A stretch of DNA of 21,849 nucleotides from Cyclospora cayetanensis (lineage: Eukaryota > Apicomplexa > Conoidasida > Eucoccidiorida > Eimeriidae), in the NCBI RefSeq assembly GCF_002999335.1, contig NW_020312272.1:1-21849 (forward strand), given 5' to 3'. The number at the start of each line of letters is the position of its first letter. Position 1 is the stretch's first letter. Below the pieces are notes generated by a model. That model made no database searches. It was not told the DNA's origin and worked only from the letters and a program-made list of their open reading frames with translations. Shown one piece after another: positions 1 to 11,100 of the stretch. The translations under genes were made by a program, and so were the position numbers.

Positions 1-3000
1 ACTCGTATTGCTTTCTATGTTATAAGAAGGGAGTTCATGGGCTATGGCGCGAAACCGGCCTTCAGGGCCATTCGTCCTGAGCTTCTCCGATCGCCTGTCA
101 GTTATATTGAGAGGATAATTCCTTTCCATGAGAATACTACATTGAATCCCAGCTTATATTGCAGCCCCAGCCAGTGGACTCCAGAAGCAGGAACTTCATG
201 CTTTTCGTGAGCAGTCAGACCTATGGTAGTTCACTGTGCTGTCGTATATACCGTCTGGACTAGTATGCCCATCAGAAAAAGCGTATATGGCTTGGTGAAT
301 GACCCTATTCAAGGTTTGAAGACCAAAAGCGAGTCCTAGACAGCTAGTCACGTCTCTAATTGGTTTCGTGTGTGCAATCATGCACTCGTAGAGGTAAAAT
401 AGGAGTTTACTAGTGATCTAATCTAGATGCCTGCTCACAGGTAGAATGCTACTGTTGATTGTATCTGGTCGCAGCATTCCTAGGAAGCAAGTCAGAAACT
501 ATCGTTAGCTTTGTTTTGCTCCAAGAGGCGCTGCCAGCTTCGCGACTTTCGAAACAAGAGCCTTCATACCTGTGTGATATCTTCAAAATAGTGAGAGTAA
601 CTTATATTTTAGGTGCATGGAATAGAGCGTGTTTTTGTGTTAGCGCGTCAAGATTTGTGTCATACTGCGGTAAGCAGTGCAACACGTCTTGATTGCGAAT
701 GTCCTAGGTTGTTGCGGCCGCGGTATTCCGCTGTTTGCATGATGGAACACAGTCGGGATAAAACTGTTTAGACCAAAATCAGCGAGGGCATAAGGACTTG
801 CTGCGGAGCGCGAAGAGGTTTCCAGTAGCTGTGTAGTATGCTCCTGCTGCTGCTGTTGATCATCGTACTGATAGAGAAGCTTGGACATGATCCAAACGTG
901 GATGGGGACTAGCAGGTACCAAGTGTTTGTCCGTTCCGAATCCATGAATCTGGTGAAAATGATTTATACAACGTGCTACCCTGGTGCTTCTTGTTCACAG
1001 ATATTATACCTTCCGGGAGTGGATCCATTTAAAAGGGGCAAGCAACGCCGATTGACTAGCTTTTCGCAGGAGAAAGTACATGGCTTAATTTTGGCTATGG
1101 AAACGAGTTGATGGTTTTGCCTTCCAGGCTGGACAAGGTATATAGGTAGGGTATCGTGACTTCTGTGATGTATCCCCAGATGATGTGTAGACTCCGGAAG
1201 ACGTGAGAAATATTGTGGGACAGCGGTTTATCTAGACCAGCGTCATGTCTCGGTTGACTCGGAACACTTCTAAGGGATGATGACCAAGTGGGCACCGTTC
1301 CGGCTTACATGTTAAGTCAGCTACTGTTGGTGAGCTGGAAATAAGGGACATCTTTCCATCAGCAAGTTACTTCCGTAGCCAGGGTTGCCACGATAGTAAC
1401 GAGTAGCAGGAATTCGATTGAAAAAGGCTTTTACACTGAAAGCCGCAGCCATGCCTCTAATAATGTTTGAGTACAGTAAGAGCTCTACCCACCGTGTAAG
1501 CAAAAGCCTTTCACCACCTTCAGAATGTAATAGAAGGTCAGACAATCAGGAAGGGTGTGGTTGTAAATAACAGTGCTACAAGGACTGCGAAGTAGTGCGC
1601 ATCCTGCTACACTCGTCGTTCTGGTGGAAGATCGTAGAACGCACGTGTACTAAAATGATAAGTAAAATAGCACCTTACTCTTGGGAGATTTGGGGTTTTC
1701 TTAACTCTATGTGCACGCGCAGCACAGAGCTGTTTTTAACAGCAACACACCAGAAGTTTGGAGGACGTACATACAATAATTAGCTAGAAGGATGACCCAT
1801 CGACTTTTCCTTTAGGAAGTGCGTTGACTCTTTGTGCTTATGGTCCCATCTGACGGTAGGTATAGGCATCTGCTTTTCTCGTGGCAGGTGTTGGTATACG
1901 GCACCTTTATACCAGGCGCGTAATTTGTGCCACATCCATATATTCATTACATCAAGTAAACAAGTAAAGCAGCACAACTGGATAATTAGTAGTGCACTTC
2001 TTAGAAGCGAATAACGTCGTACAAGTTAGTCACCTTGCATTGTTTACGCTTGCAGTGCGAACACATTGCACATAGAAGCATGTGAACTGCTTGTACATCT
2101 CTAGCTTTGATATTCCCTACTGAGGCATTGCAACTGACGCTTGACGACTCTTATTTTGAATGTTCTCGATGCTTTCCTCTGCCTCCTAGGTGGCAGGCTC
2201 TCAGTGAATAGATGGCTCCACAACCTGGCACGTTCGGTCTATGCTCGTCAAAACGGTGCTATGCCCAAAATGCTCACACCAGGAAACTGTTGGGCTTCAC
2301 CGAATGCCTTGCCAAAAATAAAAGGTAAGCCCTTACAGCAGTAAGCCTACCCCGCTCACTTAGTACCCTGGCGTATATTACTCCGTTAAGACTCCTCTAT
2401 GTGTTTCAAGCTACATTTTAGCCTTAGAGGTGAAGTCGAAACAGATACGTGCTAGTCGCCACAACGAAGGAGATTTTGCCCTGGACCTTGCATTACATTT
2501 GCCATTGACAGTTCAGCTTACTTGTTGCCCTATTTTTCCCCTGCTTGCAAATGTGTAAGCTGTATAATCCCTTTATTCCATGCGGTTCGATGTTGCACAC
2601 TAGCACAGGGTGACGATAACTATGTCAAGTAATGCTGGATCAAGTGCATCGCACAATGAAATAAAATCTGCGGAGAGTAGCATGTCTTGCGGATCCTGGT
2701 GTATACAGCTGAACTGCCTGGGTAGAGTTGTATGGTGTGGAAATAGGTATATCTTGGTTTATCGCTTGTGCGAACAAGCTGATGCACTGATAATGGCAGC
2801 TGGATGTAGTGCTATGCGCTTCGGAGGGTCGTACTCAGTGCGGCAGTATAAATTGTCAGTGTACTTGATATTTAGATGTTGGTGATAATTTGTATACCCT
2901 GCCGTTCCGCTGGACTCGGCTATTAGGCTTGTAGTTGTTGATTATAGGAAGCTTGCGTAAGTGGAACCCTATGAGAAACGATACTAAGCATGTGCACGTC

Positions 3001-3985
3001 AACCTAGTGATGCATGCCTTGGAGTCATATCACTTACAAGATTTCCCTTAGTCACTGGCGGCAATGACGAGTCCTCTTCGTTACAGCTTTGTAGTCTATT
3101 GCATTTTAGACAACGATGGGCACCACTGAATGTATATTTGAAAGATTCTCGTAGGGACGCGTATGCCCTCGCCAGTGCCGACGTTCCTGTGTAGTTCATC
3201 GAGAGTTTGATATTTCAGGGTATGTCATCAGGCGCCTCTTCTCTAAGACGGGTCAGCAGTGGAACCTGGCACTGTCCTCGGCTACATGGTCTTGACACTA
3301 GTTTTTTGATGCAGAGTACACCCAATCTGGGTTTTAGTTTTTAACAACCATGCTAGAGGGTTCTTGTGGTAGAGTTGTTCCCCTGGCAAATTATTATTCG
3401 TGGGAAGTTTTTAGGGTTCGACACACGAACGCTGGTACTCTCCTTGCGCAGCGGCTCAGAAAACAGCCAATCGTGCTACAGAGATGTCTTGGTTGTTGAG
3501 TAGGGTGTTTTGTATTTGCTTAGAGCTTTTGGGCTCAGTTTTAGTAAAGCTGTAAACAAAGGATATACCAAAACGAAGACGCACGAGGTGACTAATCATT
3601 CGGAAGAAGAGGTCTAGCTTGGTAGCGACCCATGAGCACAAGATTCGGTATGGGCGCCTTGTGCTCACTTGGTAGGGTCTCAGTGAAAAAGGGCAGCTGG
3701 AACAGCTACGGTTGCAGCGAGGTACCCGAGGAATGCTCCTGGTCATGCCGGAATGCGCAAAATAACAGAAAGCGAATTGATACATATGTTGTCCAGAGTC
3801 TGATGCTTGAGGCAACGCAACTGAGCTAAAGAGTCCTAAATGGAGGTGGTTTTGATATGCTCTCGCCAGACTACGTTAAGCCTATACGTCATGGGCTACA
3901 GGAGTGTGACGTAAAGTTGGTAAAAGCAAAACGACTCGATATGGGGGATACACGAAAATAGTCTGCATACACCTAGGTCCAATGT
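1..3985. other. No gene recognised
   Basis: Only chance-length frames are present. The longest is on the minus strand, 3815 down to 3456 (119 codons from a TTG, with the first in-frame ATG at codon 11). It is basic and Ser/Arg-rich and resembles no family I know. Its third positions are 61% pyrimidine against about 51% expected, which is not convincing. On the + strand, 2622-2885 encodes 87 residues from an ATG, with an odd 7 cysteines and 3 tryptophans, as expected from TG-rich DNA. A NotI-type GCGGCCGC lies at 714-721 and a CTG x4 run at 844-855. I saw no RNA gene or mobile-element motif. Confidence 0.6.
1426..1444. repeat. Small hairpin, 6-bp stem
   Basis: GGCTTT (1426-1431) and AAAGCC (1439-1444) pair around a 7-nt loop. 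Hairpins of this size are expected by chance in a window this long. It is recorded only as visible structure and no function is proposed. Confidence 0.35.
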
Positions 3986-4029
3986 AGCACCAAATGTGAT
4001 AGGGTGATGCCTTTCCAAATTTTGGTGCT
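3986..4029. repeat. Inverted repeat, 9-bp arms with 26-nt loop
   Basis: AGCACCAAA at 3986-3994 is the exact reverse complement of TTTGGTGCT at 4021-4029. A third related block, ACCAAAATGCT, follows at about 4039-4049, so the right arm could alternatively pair downstream. There is no T-run or adjacent gene to suggest a terminator. A structured RNA or a remnant of a mobile-element end are possible but unsupported. Confidence 0.6.
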
Positions 4030-7000
4030 TTCTGTACTACCAAAATGCTCCTATTTGTCACTTACTAGTCGGGGGTGTACGCTTCCACGCGTTGGAAGGG
4101 TAATTATCGTATATGTGTGACTGCAGCGCGATAGCCTTTTGACTACATTCGCGCACCACAGAATACTTGTACGCTTTAGGCAGTACGATGATCTCCAGTG
4201 TGTAGCCACATTTATTGGGAAACGTTGACGCGATAGGTATTCTTAGGTGCATTTATGGTCACATATCACCAGGTCAATTTTATTGACTAAAAGGTAGTAA
4301 TGCTAGCATCGCATGTTATGGATGGGAATGAAAGGAAGAGACCAGAGGCAGGCCTAGTCACTTGCTCCATACGCGTAAGTGCCCCCCCGTTGACAGCTGA
4401 GAAACTCGACATGAGGCGGTCATGCATGCTAAAAGACTTCAAATTCGCATAGTGTTATTGTATAACAATTATTTGCTTTGTGATGATGTTGCTGTTGTGC
4501 TTGTGGAGCTCGTTCATTTATTATCATTTTGTATGAAACGTGGGCAAATGGCAGGAAAAGCGTCGTTAACGCCGGGAATGGGGCAGTGGGCGAGCGATAA
4601 CCGAAGTCGTGATACTTAAAATACCTACGAACAGAAAAAAAAACGCAAAGTGCATCGGCATTTTGTTCAGGCGGCAGGCAAATAGCTGCTCTAGCAGTGA
4701 GCTTTAGAGCTGGAGGGTTACTGACAGCTCCATAGACTCTCCGTTAATCTCAAAACAGAAACCAGTACGAACTGCGAATAAAGTTGCCAGGAAAGGCCAA
4801 TATGCACTTTTGTTGCTCCGCGCAACGTCGTCTGGCACTAAATCGAGGTTTGAGATCCTTCTGATGCTTAATTTTCCGGCTTGCTGCAACATTGCTCCAA
4901 GTTTTTAATGATGAATGGTTTCTGAGATTAGCACTGATGCTTTGGCACGGTGGCTCTCGTCAGCTGAGCACTGATGTGTATATATATTGCTTCATCACCA
5001 GATGCAACAGCCAGTGCTCACCTGAAACCTTACTTGGTTGTGATCCTGCTTCATGTGAGCGTATTTTGATCGCGTCAGACCAACAGACGCTCATCATATG
5101 TATGCGAAATGCCGTAGCTACAGCGGATGCGTTGGTGTCAGGATATCGCTCCAACACGAAACCTGTAGCCGCCCTTTGAGAGCGTTGTGTCTCATGATGA
5201 CTAATGAACACCTAAGCCAAGCATATGCAATGTTACCTTCGTTCTTCCAACCCGGGGCAATTTGACCAAGAGACCATTCAGGGAGCGCTGCACTGTTCAC
5301 CATGACTTGTACGTGCAAAACCAAAACCTAGCAGGCTCACCGAGCAGGCCCATGCCATGTAACAAGCAGGGGGAATGTTTCGATGCGAGCCTCCTGCTCG
5401 TTCGGTGCGCACACAGTTTCGAATTGAACAGCCCTAAAAACCCTATAGGGGGTGGCCACTGCTCTACGATGCATCGCACATGGATGTAGCCTTGCTTATT
5501 CCAGGATCAGGTGAGTGTCCTCATTCACAGGCATTAGATAGGTATTGATCCCAGTGACGTCATGCGACTTTGTATATCGGAAAGCTTGTACTGTTTAAGG
5601 TTGTGTGTCTGTGTAGAGCCAGTAACATCAATGACCCACCGAATTTATGAAAAAGGAGGTGCGAATAATGCCGGCGCAGCGCACATGTGGAGCAGCTCGT
5701 GTACCACTGGCTATGTACGTTGCGCTTGTCATTAGGATTTTGTATGCCAATCGAGCTTTGCAGTGTAAATAAGTGTAGTCTAAGTTGCTTGTATACATTC
5801 CTGTTTCTGAATGCTCGCCATGCATATTGCCCCTTTTTGTTCATTACATGCGCATTGCGTGCGAGGGCAACTCATGGCTAAATATATGTTCCTAGATAGC
5901 TGGACAGTGTGGCTCCGATTCTTCCCTTCATGCATGCACTACACCATCGCGCATGGCGAGCACTCTTGTGTAATAGGACTAACGTTGATCCACGAGAACG
6001 ATTTTAAACACCTTCTATCGGAGCTGTCGTTAACGTGGCCCGTGATTTACACTGTCAATTGCGTAAACAAGGTAGTGTACTCGTAAAGATATGCCAATAC
6101 GTTTCAAAGATCGGAACGTCTGCAGCAGTACACGATTTCCCATGTCGAACTGCTTGTCTGCGTACTCCCCAAATCTAGAGAGTAGAAAGGGGAATCACAC
6201 ACGCTGCTGTGCGCATATGCCACACCACTTTGTCTCTTGAAGAATGTGGCAGGTGGTACCTGATGTTATCCAGGTTGTGCATTGCGTTACCTGAAAATAG
6301 TTAGATACGGGCTTGCCATTGGGCCGCTTATAATTGAGAACTAGGCAGCTTCGTGATTCAGATGAACCCTCACTATTCGTATCCGAGTGTGCTGCTGTTC
6401 GATAAATCGCCTAGTGATGCTTGTGGTACTTCATTTCTATTGCATCAAGCCGTGCCATCTTCAAGATTCACCCATGATGATTTATTAGTCTCATGTGGTT
6501 ATACGGTCTTGGACCCTTGTCACAGGGGTAATTTGTAGAGGTCACAGTACCCCACCCAGTGGCCCTGCTCAGTTACTTTGAAATATCACCATCTTCTGGC
6601 TTTGAACACAGAATTTGTAGCACATCGGGGAAAGGTAATCTGCCTGCACTGGATGCACCGTGTCCCTAGGATTTCAAAGCGTGTTTCCACAGATGGCTGT
6701 GGATAAGTAATGTCTATCTCCCAGATTCTATTCTATGTGTATTATGGGCAGAAGGTCCAAGGCCGTTGAATAATAAGCCAAGCAAACGACTTTATGCGTC
6801 TTTTTTGCGAGCCGTGAAGAGTGGATCTAGTTGTGGCGTTCAAGACAAGTGGACTCTCTCGGTCGGGAGAAGTGTTTAACAACAGCCCCAATTTTCTCGA
6901 CTATTATTGCTGAGACTATGTCTACTCGGGCATACTAATCCCAAGTGCATTAAACTCATTTGAGCACATGGTTTTGGAGAGCCGTCATAATTGGCCCCTC

Positions 7001-8150
7001 GTTTCTCTATGGTGGAAGAGCAACACGTAAGTATCCCGTGTTGCGTTTGCTTGATAGACGGACGTAATAATTCCTGCGAATGTTAGAGTGCAGCCTATGC
7101 TCACATACAATCAATGTAGGAATAATGAAGATATTGTGGTGTTGGTGTGACTTCTGAGTGTTCCATACTGGTAGGTAGCATGTACCACGTAGAAGCTTTG
7201 CTCTATCGTGTGCACGCATCTGTCTATAGATATCTGTCTCAAAATCTGCAGGTGCGTATCAGCATATGTTGTCTGCAGCAAATCGCCTTCAACGGATGCG
7301 AACCGAATGCAGCTGTAGACCAGACATTTTAAATCTTGGTGTATAAGAAAAGACATTCTGATCGTTTGAAGCTTTTAAGGGTTAAGTCGTTGCTTAGAGA
7401 CACTGTTACAGTTCACCGATGCCAGACGCAGTATAGCGTACACTGGAAGAAGTTGGCTATTGTTCAGGAAGTGCGTATTACCTCTAAAAATGCCTGGACA
7501 GGAGTGTTCGTGTTTTAGTGTTGGATGTAATTCGTTCTACTGGGTTTAGTACCTTTGCACAAGTCATGTGTGATTGACGTTTCAGCACGCAGTAAACGCA
7601 TGGAGGTCTTTTGAAGTGGCGCCATGCGTAAACCGGGCTCAAAAGTGCTTGATGTCATTTCTATTCTGCGATGAATTCTTGCGTCTCCAAAGTGACATGC
7701 CTGGTTCTATCCTACGAGAAACGCACTCACTGCAGTGTGATGGAGACTTACAGGACGCGTGGCATGTGTGTTACTAACGCACTTAAGTTTTTTCTAGCGT
7801 GCATGTTTCCTCACAGTTCACAGCGTCAAAGTAGTACCAGCGTAAGGTTTAGCATTTGAAAGCACTGGACCCTTTTGCTCTTTAGATGAAATAGTTGAGT
7901 TCCTCGCCTTGCAGCAAGTATACTTTTGCTTGGCTCCAGATTGGTTTATCGAACACCGAGCACGTTCCACTGTGCAAGCGCCGCTTTTCAGCTCCGTTAA
8001 GAGCAAAACAACGAACCCTATTTGTGCCCTCCACACAAGGCTTTTACTGTCGGCGTGCATTGAGGGTTGTTTCAGGGGTGTGTGGCATTGTCCAGGAAAT
8101 ACATTTAGGTACCCATAATGTTGACGGGCGAAGTCACAACGAGAAAACCC
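4030..8150. other. No gene recognised
   Basis: The longest + frame is open from 4865 to 5179 (about 105 codons), and minus frames overlap it, as in non-coding DNA. A 59-codon ATG frame at 6362-6538 directly follows an AG dinucleotide and has slightly more RNY codons (about 31%) than chance, too few to call an exon. Landmarks are a 7-C run at 4382-4388, the longest homopolymer in the window (9 A, 4635-4643), and TGCATGC motifs at 4423 and 5931. No repeat copies, terminal repeats or RNA folds stand out. Confidence 0.6.
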
Positions 8151-8170
8151 AATAGCTTTGCAAAGCTATT
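8151..8170. repeat. Perfect 20-bp palindrome
   Basis: The sequence AATAGCTTTGCAAAGCTATT reads the same on both strands with no spacer, and pairing stops immediately outside it. A given 10-bp half-site pairs perfectly by chance about once per million positions, so about 0.02 are expected in a window of this size. It could be a dimeric protein-binding site or a cruciform-prone sequence. No coding context identifies a partner. Confidence 0.9.
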
Positions 8171-11100
8171 ATCGTCATCTGCTTCAAATAGAGTTTATTG
8201 ACGTTGGCAAGTATTTTCGAGTATCGTGTACATTGCCGAGTTCGGTGTTCCTTCTTAAAACTGGTCTGCATAGCCTGCAGTCATTTCTCTCACGACAGGC
8301 ACCATCATGCTCCTTCACAAGTTTTGTTTATTGGCACGTATACAGCTGTGATGTAATATACCTGTGTGGTGCACGGAACTTGGCAGTGCATATGATGGCG
8401 AAGTCGTGGCCATCTGTTGTTTTCATCGTGAAGGGCACGGGCAAACGCATACTTAATACGCAATAGGCCGTTCAGGGGAGACAAGAGCTTCTTATGCCAT
8501 AGATGGAACAGAAAATTTTGCTTACTCTGCAGTTCGGTTGTGTACGCAGACGATTTCACATATTGCTACATGCGATGCTATTGATATCATAGTTTGACAG
8601 GCTTTTCTTCGCTGCCCTGTGTTCATTAAAAAAGTGTGTGGTTTAGTTAAACACATGATACACGAGAATGCCATTGACAGTTTTTGACGGGATGGCCTCA
8701 AGTAGGGACAATCGTTTCCGCCAAGCAGATGAAATACAGAGTGCTCTTCATCAAAGAGAGAACACAGACATACTGAATAAATGTACCTCACCAATGTACG
8801 TGAAAATATCCTACTTAGATTTCCAAGTCAGTCCACGCCTTTATTGGACCAGCAGCCTATATGGATCTGTACACATTCCTTTCTGTTTCTATGAATTGGA
8901 CAATGGACCCAATGGGTTAGCGAGGAAGCTTAGCTAGCCACAAAAATGGAGTTGTTCCTAAAGTCACGTGGTTCTCTTTTCCGTATTCCACAGGTGTTTC
9001 CGTGAGGTTAGCAATGCGATTCCTGGCGAACCTGGACCGTATACCTTTCAGTGGTTATATATTGACAAACTGTCGACCACTACAGGGGCACGCCTAAGTT
9101 CTACGGGGAGGTATTGGATAGAGATCAATTACCATGTCGGCATTTGGGCAGCCTGACGGCCTGAGCGACGGCACTATCGCTACGTGCTAATCGGATCTCC
9201 AACGTGGTGCAATTATTCTGCTAAGTCTGGATGTACTGTTAGATATCTGACACAATCCATAGGGGTTCGAGTCATCTGTTCAAGGAGGACTCCACGAGAT
9301 CGTTCCACAGTTGTAGCAACGCGGCAATGAATCTTTGTTTACCACAGGGTATATCTTGTACGCAGCATAACGCCTCAGGGTCAGGAGTGCTTACAAAGGG
9401 TCTCTCTTTGCTTATTATTAGGCTCAGAAAACTAGAATGCCTGACACGCCCAGGTGCGCTTATTTTGAATCACCATGCTTTACTGACTAGATTCAGAAGT
9501 TGGCCGTCATGGTGAGTGTTCTAGAATTTCGTGTTAACTGCAGCACAGCAAAGCGGTTCAGATCTGACAGGCAGTGGCATTATCTGGATTCGTTAGAAGT
9601 GATTTAGATTTTTGTGGTGTGTACTGACCGTGCGTTGGTAGGATCAGTCATTTATGTGAGATTCTGAATTGCTACGTATTTGTCTCCTGCCAAATGTGCT
9701 TGCAGGGTGGGAGCGCCTGGCTCGCCTTGACTCTTCGTATGTGTTGAAAGCTTGCTGAAGCAGCAGAAGTGAGTTGTATCGTTGGGTTGGTTTACAAGGC
9801 GTCATCAGTGCCAGATGGTGTTCAAGCGCTGCGCCGTACTTGCTTCTCAGGGCTAATATAGCTACGACGCTTTTTGGATTGTCGAGAGGGGCAACGAACT
9901 GTAGCAGCGGGCATGTGATTTGGGTTTGACGCTGCAGGAAATTGCGGGTCTGAGAGAGTTAGCCCTGGCGTGTAGAAAAGCGTTTTGGTGGCATTTTCCG
10001 AGTGCTGTATAGGCGTGCTGGCTGTGCATGTCAGTGTACTTCTTGGTTTGCTTGACTGCGCGCAATCAGCAGAGGGTCTGAGAATCGCGTCCTCTGGGCA
10101 GTCTGCCTGTTCGTCCTTCAGGTCTTTCACCGTTTCGTCACTGACTTGACGACGGATGGTGCAGAAGTGTTGCGATGAGGTGTATCGTCAATTCTCGGTG
10201 ATATGGTTAAACAGCCATGTGTTTGCGTTACTTTTTGTGTGGTCAAGTATGCTATGCTCATCGCCACCAATTAAGTCTTTTAGCGCTCCTTGTAGATTCA
10301 CCCTTAAAGCAACGGAATGGGTGAGCGCAAATGTTGGCGCCTGGGGTGGTTTGAGAAGCATTTTCCACGAATGATGTCTTGCTTCTAGTAAAGTGTTCTG
10401 TGATAGCTGGAGGTCATACAGGCAACTCCAAAGGCTAGAGATTGCTGTGTAGTGGCCCATGATTTAGTGAATGGGCAGACTTGAACGTAGCAGACTGGAC
10501 ATTGCAGGAACCTAGCTTTTGACCGAGATAGAATGTGCGTGACGTAGTATTCGCAGCAACGAACTAGTGAGGCCCTTCAAGAAACACATTCAACCCTAGC
10601 TTTAGGAGTCATGTTACATCCGCGATTTGTCCATGCCATTTAACCTGTATGTGGTGAAATAAGACGTATCTTGATTGTGTACACAGATACATACATAATG
10701 CGCACCAGCCCACAAGCACGCTGCACAGCTGTTGAAACGTGATAGTCGTCGGCATCGTGGCTTCGGTTTTTGGAAAGCCTTATTTCTCGCGGCTGCATTT
10801 GTTCCGGCTCGCTTGTGCCTCCCTACTCCATGCAGATAAGAGCGCGAAAGATTGTTCAATTGTAGTAGAATGACGGGGCCACTGATGAACAGTTTACTCG
10901 CTTTGCAGAGCATATGTGTTCATGTGTATTTGAGGTTTATTGCTTTTTTCGCATGAACGTGACGCGTCGCAATGCTCTGTGCCTCCTAGACCAAACATTA
11001 CCAATAATACGTGGTATGCAAAAACTATTTTTAGCGGTAACTCAAATACTTTGGATGATTCTTATTTGCAGCATGCTGTGGACTGAAGGCAGCATTTCGT

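Noticed and set aside
711..735. GCCGCGGTA-like string similar to the small-subunit rRNA 530 loop
   Set aside because: The match is only about ten bases, and no other conserved rRNA segment flanks it at the required distances.
841..858. CTG trinucleotide run
   Set aside because: It is only four perfect units, not an expanded microsatellite.
3405..3420. TTTAGGG-like telomere unit
   Set aside because: It is a single copy with no tandem array, so it cannot be called telomeric.
4422..4619. Leu-Cys-Asp-Asp followed by hydrophobic residues, resembling the reverse transcriptase YxDD box
   Set aside because: The key aromatic residue is absent, and no other reverse transcriptase motif occurs in this or neighbouring frames. 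A four-residue resemblance is expected by chance.
5511..5530. GTGAGT...CACAG segment looking like a 20-nt intron
   Set aside because: It is too short for nearly all spliceosomal introns, and there is no coding frame on either side to join.
9255..9285. T-loop-like GGGTTCGAGTC on the + strand
   Set aside because: The flanking bases do not form a 5-bp stem and no acceptor or anticodon arm can be found upstream.
9822..10187. Hydrophilic minus-strand frame of 121 codons resembling a disordered protein
   Set aside because: Its Ser/Pro/Thr/Lys-rich character follows from the AC-rich minus strand. Third-position pyrimidines are 53% against about 51% expected, and there is no ATG near its start.
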